A stretch of DNA of 16,977 nt, taken from the NCBI GenBank assembly GCA_043101835.1, contig JBICHM010000024.1, positions 1 to 16,977 on the forward strand, written 5' to 3'. The stretch comes from JBICHM01 sp043101835 (GTDB lineage: Bacteria; Planctomycetota; Phycisphaerae; Phycisphaerales; UBA1924). The notes below the pieces were generated by a model. That model saw nothing but the letters and a program-made list of their open reading frames with translations. It was not told the DNA's origin and ran no database searches. Each line of letters starts with the position of its first letter. The stretch's first letter is position 1. The translations under genes were made by a program, and so were the position numbers. This document shows, piece by piece, positions 1 to 7,820 of this stretch.

Positions 1-1514
1 CCCTTGAACTCCTCGAAGATCACCTCGTCGGCCTTGGAGCCGGTGTCCACGAGCGCGGTGGCGAGAATCGTCAGCGACCCGCCGTTCTCGATGGCGCGGG
101 CGGAGCCGAAGAACTTCTTGGGGCGCTGCAGAGCGCCGGAGTCGATGCCGCCGGTCATGATCTTGCCCGAGTGCGGCATCTCGTTGTTGTACGCGCGAGC
201 GAGGCGAGTGATCGAGTCGAGCAGGATGACGACATCGTCGCCGAACTCGACGGCGCGACGCGCCTTCTCGATGACCATCTCGGCCACCTGCACATGGCGG
301 CTGGACTGCTCGTCGAAGGTGCTGGCGACGACCTCGACTTCCTTGGGCGTGTTGCGCTTGAAGTCGGTGACTTCCTCGGGGCGCTCGTCGATGAGCAGCA
401 CGATGATCTTCACATCAGGGAAGTTCTTCGCGATCGCCCGGGTCATCTTCTGAAGGAGCACGGTATTGCCGGTGCGGGGCGGGGCGACGATGAGGCCGCG
501 CTGCCCCTTGCCGATGGGCGCGACGAGATCGATGACGCGCGTCTCGATGGTGTCGGGCTCGGTCTCGAGGACGAGGCGCTCCTCGGGGTGGAGGGGCGTG
601 AGGTCCTCGAAGGTGCTCAGGTTGTGGACGACCTCGGGATCGCGCCCGTTGACGGCTTCGACATTGAGGAGCGCGAAGAACTTCTCGCTGTCCTTGGGGG
701 CGCGCACGGCGCCGCGCACGACCATGCCGCGACGCAGCCCGTAGCGACGCACCTGGCTCGGCGCCACGTAGATGTCGTCGGGGCCGGCGAGGTAGGAGTA
801 TTCACTCGAACGCAGGAAGCCGTAGCCCTCGCGCAGGATCTCAAGCGAGCCTTCGCCGTAGATGAGCCCGCCGGCGGTCGCGCGGCTCTTCATGATCTGG
901 AAGATCAGCTCGGGGCGCGCCGTCTGGTGGAAGTCGGTGATGCCCTCCTTCTCGGCGAGCTTGTGCAGGTCGCCGAGGGACATCGTCTGGAGGTCGGCGA
1001 GCTGGAGCGCGTTCTTCTGCGCGTCCTTGCCCTTCTTGGTGGCGAGGGTCTTCTCGAGCTCCGCGGCTTCGGCGGCGAGGTCCTCATCGCTGGGCAGATA
1101 GTGCGAAGGGATGCCGCCCGAGGCGCCGTAGCCACCCCCGCCGCCACCGCCGCCGCCCTGCTTGTTCTTGCGCGTCTTCTTGCGGCGCGTCCCGCCCTGG
1201 CCCTGCTGCTGGTGCTGATGGCCACGGTTCTGGTTGTGGCCGCCGCCCCCGCCGCCCTGCTGGTGGCCCGAGCGCTGCTGGCCGCCCCCGCCGCCGCCGC
1301 CGGCGTTGGCGTTCCCGCCGCCGGACTGCTGCCCGCCGGACTTCTCGCCCTGCTGGGAGGCCTCGCCCTTGGGCTGGGTGTCGCCGGACTTGCCGCCGGC
1401 GTCGCCGTCGCTCTGGCGGGGCTTGCGCCGCCGGCGCGTACCCTCGCCGCTCTGGGACTCACCCTTGGCGCCGGCGCTGGCGCCCTCTTCGACCGCTGCG
1501 GGAGACTTCGCCAT
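1..1514 (-). CDS. rho: Transcription termination factor Rho, C-terminus cut by the window edge
   Basis: Rho is the hexameric RNA-dependent ATPase/translocase that ends transcription. The visible 504 codons start at ATG 1514 (MAKSPAAVEE). Residues about 1-135 are an extra low-complexity segment: a basic stretch (TRRRRKPR, 26-33), then Gly/Gln/Asn/His-rich sequence (about 60-133). The Rho N-terminal helical domain follows (about 160-215), then the RNA-binding cold-shock-like domain with GYGFLRSSEYSYLAGPDDIYV (230-250, read from two adjoining pieces). The ATPase core has KGQRGLIVAPPRTGNT (336-351), DERPEEV (376-382), Walker B VVILLDSITRLARAYN (428-443) and MTGGID (453-458). The P-loop lysine is replaced by Asn350 (codon AAT at 467-465), which is unusual; all other motifs look normal. 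About 40-50 residues are missing at the C-terminus. Upstream on the same strand is coaE, a pairing I know from planctomycetes. Identity is certain; normal ATPase activity is not. Confidence 0.97.
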   Translation of the reverse strand, partial: MAKSPAAVEEGASAGAKGESQSGEGTRRRRKPRQSDGDAGGKSGDTQPKGEASQQGEKSGGQQSGGGNANAGGGGGGGQQRSGHQQGGGGGGHNQNRGHQHQQQGQGGTRRKKTRKNKQGGGGGGGGGYGASGGIPSHYLPSDEDLAAEAAELEKTLATKKGKDAQKNALQLADLQTMSLGDLHKLAEKEGITDFHQTARPELIFQIMKSRATAGGLIYGEGSLEILREGYGFLRSSEYSYLAGPDDIYVAPSQVRRYGLRRGMVVRGAVRAPKDSEKFFALLNVEAVNGRDPEVVHNLSTFEDLTPLHPEERLVLETEPDTIETRVIDLVAPIGKGQRGLIVAPPRTGNTVLLQKMTRAIAKNFPDVKIIVLLIDERPEEVTDFKRNTPKEVEVVASTFDEQSSRHVQVAEMVIEKARRAVEFGDDVVILLDSITRLARAYNNEMPHSGKIMTGGIDSGALQRPKKFFGSARAIENGGSLTILATALVDTGSKADEVIFEEFK

Positions 1515-1836
1515 GTATTTTCTCTGGGCTTTCAGCCGGGAACGACGCGCAGCCGTGCGCGCGTTGCACTGAGGAAAGAGCGTGCCAAGGCCATGCAGGC
1601 GCCCGCTGCCAAACTGTGACACCAGAAGCGGGAGGCCGCCCGACGCTGGGGTGCATTGCACTGGCGGTGATCCGCGGCGGGACCCGCCCGAATCGCGATC
1701 GGTCTGCCGACCGCCCCGACCCGGATGGGAGCGAGCCGGGGAATCCCCGGCCCACGCCGCGACGCAGGCATGATACCCCACCAGTCCGGGGCATCAAGAC
1801 GCATCGGCGTCGAATCCCCAACCCTTTGCCGGGTGG
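1515..1836 (-). promoter_or_regulatory. rho 5' leader / coaE-rho intergenic region
   Basis: This gap holds no protein gene that I can support; open frames across it are GC-rich shadows. On the minus strand it contains a sigma70-type promoter (listed separately), placing the start of rho mRNA roughly 250 bases before the ATG. A near-perfect palindrome with two 7-base arms around a single base lies at 1736-1750 (CCGGGGA-A-TCCCCGG), just downstream of the promoter. Long rho leaders with autoregulation are known in other bacteria; here that role is inference only. Confidence 0.5.
1770..1797 (-). promoter_or_regulatory. Candidate sigma70 promoter for rho
   Basis: Read on the minus strand, TTGATG (1797-1792) and TATCAT (1775-1770) are separated by 16 bases. 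They match the consensus boxes at 4 of 6 and 5 of 6 positions. It points at rho, and lies downstream of the coaE stop, so rho can be transcribed apart from coaE. Confidence 0.5.
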
Positions 1837-2469
1837 TCAGCCGGCGCGGCAAAGGGCGCCGAACGCCTCGCCAATACGTGTGCGAAGTGTCTCGAGGTCG
1901 GCATCGTTGCGAACGACGACCGTCGCACACCGGCGTTTCTCCGCCTCGGGCATCTGGGCCGCCTCGCGCCGGGCGAGTTCCTCGTCGCTCCAGCCGCGCG
2001 AGGCGCGCACGCGCGCAAGGCGCTGGTCGCGCGGCGTATCGATGAAGAGCACCGCGTCGCACCAGGCGTCGAGCCCCCCCTCGTGGAGGAGCGGGATGTC
2101 CAGCGCGATGCAGCGCACGCCGGCTGCCGAAGCGTTGCGCATGGCCTTCGTGAGATCTTCACGCACGATCGGGTGGATGAGCCCCTCGAGACGCCGGCGC
2201 TGGGCGTCGTCGGCGAAGACGATGGCCGCGATGCGTGCGCGATCGATTCGCCCGCCCTCGCCCACCACGTCGTCCCCCCACCATTCGCGCAGCGCGTCGA
2301 CGACCTCCGGACGGTCGAGCGCCGCCTTCGCGGAGCGGTCGGCGTCGAAGCGGGCGCAGCCGAGGGCCTCGAGCGCGCCCGCGGCGGCGGACTTGCCGCT
2401 GCCCACGGCGCCGGTGACGCCGATGGCGACGACGTCGCTGGTCTCTGGGGGGCGTGCGGGGGCGGTCAT
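1837..2469 (-). CDS. coaE: Dephospho-CoA kinase
   Basis: This enzyme phosphorylates the 3'-hydroxyl of dephospho-CoA with ATP, the last step of coenzyme A synthesis, in the cytoplasm. The 210-residue product has the P-loop GAVGSGKS at about 20-27, followed by ARFDADRSAKAAL (the CoaE 'D-AD' region), HPIVREDL near 106, ALDIPLLHEGG near 128 (typical CoaE 'D-PLLFE' motif) and the lid/RASRGWSDEELARREAAQM helix. Length is normal for the family (about 200). The start at ATG 2469 gives a short tail before the P-loop; no clear Shine-Dalgarno site is seen. The rho gene follows on the same strand after 322 bases. Confidence 0.95.
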   Translation of the reverse strand: MTAPARPPETSDVVAIGVTGAVGSGKSAAAGALEALGCARFDADRSAKAALDRPEVVDALREWWGDDVVGEGGRIDRARIAAIVFADDAQRRRLEGLIHPIVREDLTKAMRNASAAGVRCIALDIPLLHEGGLDAWCDAVLFIDTPRDQRLARVRASRGWSDEELARREAAQMPEAEKRRCATVVVRNDADLETLRTRIGEAFGALCRAG

Positions 2470-2505
2470 TGCGAGGGAGTCTACTCGGGGACCGGGGTTC
2501 GGCGC

Positions 2506-2543
2506 GAAATCGCGGATTGCGTCCGGCGCGCGGGCGCGATTTC
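2506..2543. repeat. Inverted repeat between divergent coaE and protease genes
   Basis: GAAATCGCG (2506-2514) and CGCGATTTC (2535-2543) are perfect 9-base inverted arms separated by 20 bases. They sit in the 137-base gap between the divergent starts at 2469 and 2607, so they could be an operator for either gene. In such GC-rich DNA chance is possible, but the AAAT core makes it less likely. Confidence 0.4.
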
Positions 2544-2606
2544 ACGTTGCTGATGGCGACACGCGCCCTGCCGGGCGCGCACGGCGCGAGACGCCTGGAG
2601 GCCGCC

Positions 2607-3428
2607 ATGACGCTGCTGCGAGACAACTGGGTCGGCACGCTCTTCGATGCGGAGCTGAACCTCGATTCCTGCGACCGCTACAACAACGCCGAGTTGACGA
2701 TCTTCCTGCGTGTGCACCTGCGCCAGCGGAATCCCGCAGGCGGCGCCGCGACGGGCACGGCGAACGACTACGGTCGCGCCACCGGCACGCCCCGGCGCAT
2801 CGTGCGCTGGGACGACAGCGCCTGGCGGCGCTGGACCGCCAACTACCAGCGCACCGGCGAGCGCTTCTGGACCGGCAAGTTCTGGCTCATGACGCCGCGG
2901 AACTACGCGGACCTCGACTACGAAGACCGCGGCCTCACCTACCGGCCGAACATCTGGTGCCGCATGCGCCTCAGCGTCCTCGACAGCCCGGCCAACGCGC
3001 ACACGACGATCGATGTCGTGCGCCTCGACCCGCGCGAGACCTTCTTCGGCTCGCATGCGCGCCTCTACGACTCACGCGACCTTTCGCCCACCAACAAGGG
3101 CGCCTCGATGCGTCAGCGCGCCCATGTGCACGAGATCGGCCACCTGCTCGGCCTCGGCCACAGCGCCCAGCACCGGCAGGCGTGTCAATCGACCGGCGAC
3201 ACCAACAGCCCCATCTGCTACGGCACCAACGCCCACGAGACCGACGAGGTGATGGGCGGGGGCATGAATCTCGAGCAGTGGAACGCCGAGCCCTGGATGA
3301 AGGCCATGCAGGGCATCACCGGCCAACCCCAGCATTCCTGGGCGCCGATGATGCGCCGCCACTACCCGCGCTCGAGCGAGGATGTCGCGGCGAATCGATT
3401 CCCCACGGCGCGTCCGAACCGGGGCTGA
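2607..3428 (+). CDS. Metzincin-type zinc metalloprotease, no signal peptide
   Basis: The 273-residue product carries HEIGHLLGLGH (175-185), the HExxHxxGxxH zinc site of metzincins, in which three His bind zinc and Glu176 is the general base. About 30 residues later DEVMGGGMN (213-221) supplies a likely Met-turn (Met216). Residues 1-165 (Trp- and Tyr-rich, with a WRRW segment near 73 and Cys22/Cys118) match nothing I recognise. The start at ATG 2607 is chosen because GGAGG lies at 2597-2601, five bases upstream; upstream in-frame ATGs at 2454 and 2553 have poorer context. No N-terminal signal peptide or membrane segment is visible, which is odd since most metzincins are exported. The gene ends 3 bases from the end of a convergent alpha/beta hydrolase gene. 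Substrate unknown. Confidence 0.8.
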   Translation: MTLLRDNWVGTLFDAELNLDSCDRYNNAELTIFLRVHLRQRNPAGGAATGTANDYGRATGTPRRIVRWDDSAWRRWTANYQRTGERFWTGKFWLMTPRNYADLDYEDRGLTYRPNIWCRMRLSVLDSPANAHTTIDVVRLDPRETFFGSHARLYDSRDLSPTNKGASMRQRAHVHEIGHLLGLGHSAQHRQACQSTGDTNSPICYGTNAHETDEVMGGGMNLEQWNAEPWMKAMQGITGQPQHSWAPMMRRHYPRSSEDVAANRFPTARPNRG

Positions 3429-3431
3429 GCC

Positions 3432-4547
3432 TCAGGGCGACTTCAGCCACGCGATCGCATCCCGCTCGTTGGAACCGGTCCAGCCGCTCTCCATCAGTGC
3501 GATGAGCAGGTTCTTCAGCGGCGCATCGCGCTTCACCATTTCGCCGAGTCCGTTCGGCGAGCGCCTCGGGTCGCGCAGGGCGAGGCAGTACTCGAGCGCG
3601 ATGTCGTCGGAGTCGCTCGGGTGGTGACGCTGCAGGTGCTCGAGCACGCGGCGCACGCGCGGGAAGTTGCGCCCCATCTCGACGAGCGCCTCGCCGACGG
3701 CGCGCTCGTCCATCGAGAAGGTGACGCCCAGGCTCCCCCACCGGAAACGGTTGACGACGAATGTGGGGTCCTGCTTCAGGTATTCGAGGAAGCCGTGCGT
3801 GACCGGCACCTTCCCGCTGAGCCAGGGGCCGAAGCCGTCGCTGAAGAGTGACGACCCCGCCGGCATGCCGGCCTTGGAGATCTTCAGTTTCCAGTCCGGC
3901 CCGCCGAGCCAGGTGACGGGGTCCCATGTGAAGCCGAACTCGCGAAGGCGCACCGACTGGGGCCAGTTTCCGGGCACGACCGGCGAGCCGAAGGTGTTCA
4001 CGACCCGCCCGCGCACGGCGTCCTCGCGATCGGCCGCGACGAGCGCATGCAGCGCGTTGCAGAGGATGATGTTCCCCTGGCTGTGCGCCATGATCTCGGT
4101 CGCGCGATGCGCCGGCTCGCAGAGCAGTTCGAACATCGCGCGCGAGGCGGGGTTGCGCGCGAGGACCTCGGCCATGACCGATTCCTTTGTCGCCGCGGGC
4201 CTGCCCTGCTGCTTCGCCTTCGCGACCGCGCGCTCCAGCGCCTCGGCGGCCGAATCCGCCCCAACGCCGTGGAACTGATACTTGTCGGCCACGCACTGGC
4301 GCAGATCCAGCAGCCCGCCCTCGGTGGCGTTGTAGACGCCGATGACCGGGCACATCTGCAGTTCGGCGAGGCCGAGCGCACTGGCCACGTGGTCGGCGCC
4401 GGTGTTGGCCATGCCATTGATGAAGATCACGCGCCGGTTGGCGCTGAAGTGCGCCGAGGTCTTCACGCCCGGCGGCGTGTAGAGGCGAATCTCGCCGTCC
4501 TTGGTGGGCGCAGATCCGGGTTGATGGGGCGGGATGGCGATGGGCAT
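3432..4547 (-). CDS. Alpha/beta-hydrolase (lipase/esterase-like), function unknown
   Basis: The 371-residue product has an alpha/beta-hydrolase layout: a strand and probable oxyanion segment VIFINGMANTG (40-50) and a nucleophile elbow AHSQGN (154-159, Ser156), of the HSQG type common in lipases and acyl-transferring hydrolases. A later segment, VTHGFLEYL, may hold the catalytic His. The N-terminus (MPIAIPPHQPG) is proline-rich, and there is no signal peptide or membrane helix, so the product is probably cytoplasmic or exported by another route. ATG 4547 is preceded by GGAG about 9 bases upstream. It follows the PAC2 gene on the same strand after 79 bases, so it may be the last gene of the sigma-kinase-PAC2 operon. 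Its 3' end nearly touches the convergent protease gene. The fold assignment is fairly sure; the reaction is unknown. Confidence 0.7.
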   Translation of the reverse strand: MPIAIPPHQPGSAPTKDGEIRLYTPPGVKTSAHFSANRRVIFINGMANTGADHVASALGLAELQMCPVIGVYNATEGGLLDLRQCVADKYQFHGVGADSAAEALERAVAKAKQQGRPAATKESVMAEVLARNPASRAMFELLCEPAHRATEIMAHSQGNIILCNALHALVAADREDAVRGRVVNTFGSPVVPGNWPQSVRLREFGFTWDPVTWLGGPDWKLKISKAGMPAGSSLFSDGFGPWLSGKVPVTHGFLEYLKQDPTFVVNRFRWGSLGVTFSMDERAVGEALVEMGRNFPRVRRVLEHLQRHHPSDSDDIALEYCLALRDPRRSPNGLGEMVKRDAPLKNLLIALMESGWTGSNERDAIAWLKSP

Positions 4548-4626
4548 CGGCGTGGCTCCACGGCGCGGGGGGAGATCGCCCGCATGCTACTGCAGGCGTC
4601 ATCCGGCGCCGGCGCGCCCGGACCGA

Positions 4627-5586
4627 TTACTCAGCGCGCTTGAACAGATCGAGAAACCGGTCCTCGTACTGCTTGAAGACGCCGAGGCGGTCGAGTTCGC
4701 GCTTCAGTTCGATGGCCTTGGCGCGGTCGCGCCGGGCGTCGGCGAACATCTGCTCGAGGCGCTCGCGCGTGGCGTAATCGATCGGCTCGCGCTTCGGCTC
4801 GGGCTGCTGCTCGGGTTCGGCGCTCGTCTCGAAGGACACCTCCTCCTCGGCCTCGCCGACGCCGGGGAACTGTTCTTCGCCGCCGAGGCGTTCGAAGAGT
4901 TCGAGGAGCTGCTGATCGACGGCCTCGCCCTGGGCGATGAGGTCGGCGAGGTCGATGTGCAGGTCGGCGAGGGCGCCGAAGACGGCGAGCGCGGCGGCGG
5001 CGGCCTTGGGGTTGGGCACGCCGCCGGCGAAGTACGGGATCTCCGCCATCAGGCAGGCGCCGGGCACGCCCTCGCCCTTGCCGACGCCCAGCAGCACGCC
5101 GTTGAGCCCGCCGATCTGCCCCTCGGCGAGGGGCTCGGCGCCGGCGCGCCCGACCTCGGCGAGCACATCGCGGTCGGTGGCGACGGCGTGCACATCGGCA
5201 TCGTCGGTGGGGTGCAGCTGCGTGCCGAGGCTGGCGAAGGTGACGAGGCGCGTGACGGCGCGGCTGCGCGCGTATTCCAGGATCTCGCGGCACATGGCGC
5301 CGGAGCCGGTGTCGGGCTGGGCCTCGGCGATGAAGATCAAGAGGTCGCGCCCGTCGGCGGGGTTGCGCCACTCGTAGAAGTAGCCGGAGGGCAGTCGGGG
5401 TGCGGAGGCGATGCCCTGGCGCACATCGATCTGGCGCAGGTCGAAGTACTTCTCGCCGGCGAGTGTGTGCACGGGCTCGGCGCCGAGGGTGCGGATGAGG
5501 TGCGTTGCGGCGATGACGGCGACGCCGCCGAGGCCGGGCCAGGCGGCGACGAGCCATGGGTCGCGCAGTTCGTCAGAGGAAACCAT
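4627..5586 (-). CDS. PAC2-family protein (proteasome assembly chaperone 2-like)
   Basis: The 319-residue protein fits the PAC2 family: LVAAWPGLGGVAVIAATHL near the start (11-29), a central segment with LIFIAEAQPD, GLNGVLLGVG and the ACLMAEIPYFAGG-VPNPKAAAAAL stretch (about 180-205), then the typical helix LHIDLADLIAQGEAVDQQL. In eukaryotes and archaea such proteins help build proteasomes; bacterial members have no agreed role. The C-terminal 70 residues are an acidic linker (EAEEEVSFE) and a charged helix (ERLEQMFADARRDRAKAIELK, split here) that may form a coiled coil. ATG 5586 starts 8 bases after the kinase stop codon, with AGGA overlapping that stop, so the two genes are very likely cotranscribed. 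Confidence 0.85.
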   Translation of the reverse strand: MVSSDELRDPWLVAAWPGLGGVAVIAATHLIRTLGAEPVHTLAGEKYFDLRQIDVRQGIASAPRLPSGYFYEWRNPADGRDLLIFIAEAQPDTGSGAMCREILEYARSRAVTRLVTFASLGTQLHPTDDADVHAVATDRDVLAEVGRAGAEPLAEGQIGGLNGVLLGVGKGEGVPGACLMAEIPYFAGGVPNPKAAAAALAVFGALADLHIDLADLIAQGEAVDQQLLELFERLGGEEQFPGVGEAEEEVSFETSAEPEQQPEPKREPIDYATRERLEQMFADARRDRAKAIELKRELDRLGVFKQYEDRFLDLFKRAE

Positions 5587-5594
5587 GCCCCATC

Positions 5595-7820
5595 CTACGG
5601 GAGGCCGGCCGGCGGGCGCGGATACCGCGCCTTGAGGGCGTCCGCTTCGGCCTCGAGCGCCGCGGCGCGCTCGGCGGAGCCGAAGCGCCGCTCGGCGACG
5701 GCGGCCAGCTCGAAGGCGGTGATGCTCATGCCCATTGCGGGGCGTGAGTCAGGATTCGCAGCGAGCGTGCGACGCGCGACCGCGGCGCCGGCAGCCGCGG
5801 CTTCGAGCGCCTCAGGATCGTCGAGCATGAGCAGCATTCTGGTGAGATGCCCGCGCGCGATGACATCGCGCGTCCGGAAGGCGAACCGATGTGGTTCGAG
5901 GAGGGCGGCGCGCGTGTTGTGCAAGACGCCGGAGCGCGCATGGGCAAGGCCGATGTCAAGCTCACCCCGGAGCATGTGGACGATCGAGAGCGAGGCCTCG
6001 GCGCAGCCGAGGCCGAAGATGCGGGCGGGCGCGTCCGGGGCTTCATCGAACAGCTCGCGCGCGACGACGAGGCGCGCCTTGGCGAGGCGCAGGGCCTCGT
6101 CGGTGTCGGTGTGCAGCAGCAGCGCCCCGATGCGCTCGTATGACCAGCACAGGTCGTCGCGCAACGCGGCGTCGCCGGGGCGTTCCCGCAGGCGTCGCTC
6201 GATCGAAGCGTGGACATCGCGGTAGACCGCCAGCGCGAGGTCCAGCTGCCGGGCGTCCTTGTAGGCGTCGCCGAGGAGGATGCGCGCGAGGGTCAGCTGC
6301 TCGACGAGCGCATCGTCATCGGGGGCGCGCGCGCTGAGGGGCTCGAGGAGGGCGAGCGCCTCTGTGCGGAATTCGACGGCGCGCGCCGCGTCGCCGCGAT
6401 CGAGGGCGACGGCGCTCAAGGCGTGGAGCACGCGCACGCGCTGGCGGATGGTCTGGTCGTCGCGCGTGACGGCGGGAAGGCTGTCGAGGCGGTCGAGCAG
6501 GAGTTCGCCGAGGCCTTCGCGCGCCGCGTTGGCGCCGCTGAGCAGCTCGAGCTCACCGAGCACACCCTCGACGAGCACATCGACCGTGCGTCGCATCTCC
6601 GCGGCCTGCATCGCGTTGCGGCGCGAAGTGTCGGCGAGGCGCACGGCGAGCAGGGCCACGACAACGACGACGAGCGCGACAAGTGCGGCGGCGCCCGGGC
6701 GTCGGCGCAGCAGCAGTGCGAAGCGTCGCGCCGGCGATGGCGGACGTGCTTCAACAGGCAGGTGCGCAAGCACACGACGGAGGTCGTCGCCCAGGTGCTG
6801 GGCGGAGGCGTAGCGGTCGTCGGGCGAAACGGCGCAGGCAGTGTCGAGGACGGTGTCGAGCTGCGCGCGGTCGGGGCCGAAGGCGTCGGGCAGCGCGGGG
6901 CGGGCGCCAGCGGTGATGCGCTGCACGAGATCGGCGAGCGGCGCATCCGGGGCGCCAAAGGGATGGGCGCCGACGAGCATCTCGTGGGTGATGACGCCGA
7001 GGGCGAAGACATCGGTGCGCACATCGCCGCGCTCGGCGCCGGCCAGCTGCTCGGGCGCCATGTAGGCGAGCGTGCCGACGAGGCGCGGGCCCTGCGTCTC
7101 GCCCGACGCCTCGGCGCCGGTGAAGGCCGAGGCGCCGAAGTCGATGACCTTCGGCTCGGCGCGCCCGTTGCGCTCGGCGACGAGGATGTTGGCGGGCTTG
7201 AGGTCGCGGTGCAGCACGCCGTTGGCATGGATGGCGTGCACGGCTTCGCAGACGCGCACCATCAGCGCGATGCGCTCGCGCCATGGCAGGTCGCGCTCCT
7301 GCGCGTACCGTGTGATCCACGGCCCCTCGATAAGTTCGACGGCGACGAAGGGACGCCCGTCGTCGGTCTCGCCGGCGTCGTAGACCTGCGCGACGCCGGG
7401 GTGGTTGAGCTGCGCGAGGGCGCGCTGCTCGCGCTGGAACCGCGCCCGCACCTGCTCGGGCAGGCCGTCGCGCAGAATCTTCAGGGCGACCTCGCGCGCA
7501 AGCGGACCGGTGGCGCGCGCATGGTGCACCGCACCGCTGCTCCCGGCGCCGATGACGTGCCCGATCTCGTAGCCGCGGACGATCGAAGTCGGGCTCGCCG
7601 GCGCGGCGTCGTCGGTCGACAGCAGCAGGCGCCCCCCGAGCACGGGCTCGGCAAGGAACCCGGCGGCGCCCGCGTCGTCGAGGTCGTCGAGCAGCGCAAG
7701 CACGCTGTCGTGGAGCGCACGGTCGCCCGAGGTCAGCCGATCGACCGCGTCGCGCCGACGGTCGGCGGGGAGATCGACGACCTCCTCGAAGACGGCTCGG
7801 ATGCGCTCGTAGTCGTTCAT
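5595..7820 (-). CDS. Hanks-type Ser/Thr protein kinase with membrane helix and C-terminal repeats
   Basis: The 741-residue protein has an N-terminal helical segment (1-75, ERIRAVFEEVVDLPADRR) seen in many planctomycete kinases, then a complete kinase domain (84-345): glycine loop GAGSSG (91-96), VALK with Lys114, catalytic HRDLKPAN (Asp206), DFG (Asp227) and MAPEQ (254-258). Arginine-rich sequence precedes one membrane helix (about 376-394, ALVALVVVVVALLAV), then about 340 residues of alanine-rich helical hairpins with a TPR-like pattern (for example DAALRDDLCWSYERIGALLL). The kinase domain should be cytoplasmic and the repeat part on the far side of the membrane. ATG 7820 overlaps the sigma factor stop by 4 bases (ATGA), indicating translational coupling. 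All catalytic residues are present, so it is likely active. A longer open frame exists upstream but only overlaps the sigma gene. Confidence 0.94.
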   Translation of the reverse strand: MNDYERIRAVFEEVVDLPADRRRDAVDRLTSGDRALHDSVLALLDDLDDAGAAGFLAEPVLGGRLLLSTDDAAPASPTSIVRGYEIGHVIGAGSSGAVHHARATGPLAREVALKILRDGLPEQVRARFQREQRALAQLNHPGVAQVYDAGETDDGRPFVAVELIEGPWITRYAQERDLPWRERIALMVRVCEAVHAIHANGVLHRDLKPANILVAERNGRAEPKVIDFGASAFTGAEASGETQGPRLVGTLAYMAPEQLAGAERGDVRTDVFALGVITHEMLVGAHPFGAPDAPLADLVQRITAGARPALPDAFGPDRAQLDTVLDTACAVSPDDRYASAQHLGDDLRRVLAHLPVEARPPSPARRFALLLRRRPGAAALVALVVVVVALLAVRLADTSRRNAMQAAEMRRTVDVLVEGVLGELELLSGANAAREGLGELLLDRLDSLPAVTRDDQTIRQRVRVLHALSAVALDRGDAARAVEFRTEALALLEPLSARAPDDDALVEQLTLARILLGDAYKDARQLDLALAVYRDVHASIERRLRERPGDAALRDDLCWSYERIGALLLHTDTDEALRLAKARLVVARELFDEAPDAPARIFGLGCAEASLSIVHMLRGELDIGLAHARSGVLHNTRAALLEPHRFAFRTRDVIARGHLTRMLLMLDDPEALEAAAAGAAVARRTLAANPDSRPAMGMSITAFELAAVAERRFGSAERAAALEAEADALKARYPRPPAGLP

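Noticed and set aside
171..1619. Long plus-strand open frame (482 codons) opposite rho
   Set aside because: It is an antisense shadow of rho in GC-rich DNA; the minus frame has clear Rho motifs, the plus frame has none.
1616..3505. 629-codon plus frame across coaE and the protease
   Set aside because: It is a low-complexity Arg/Pro/Ala frame overlapping two well-supported genes.
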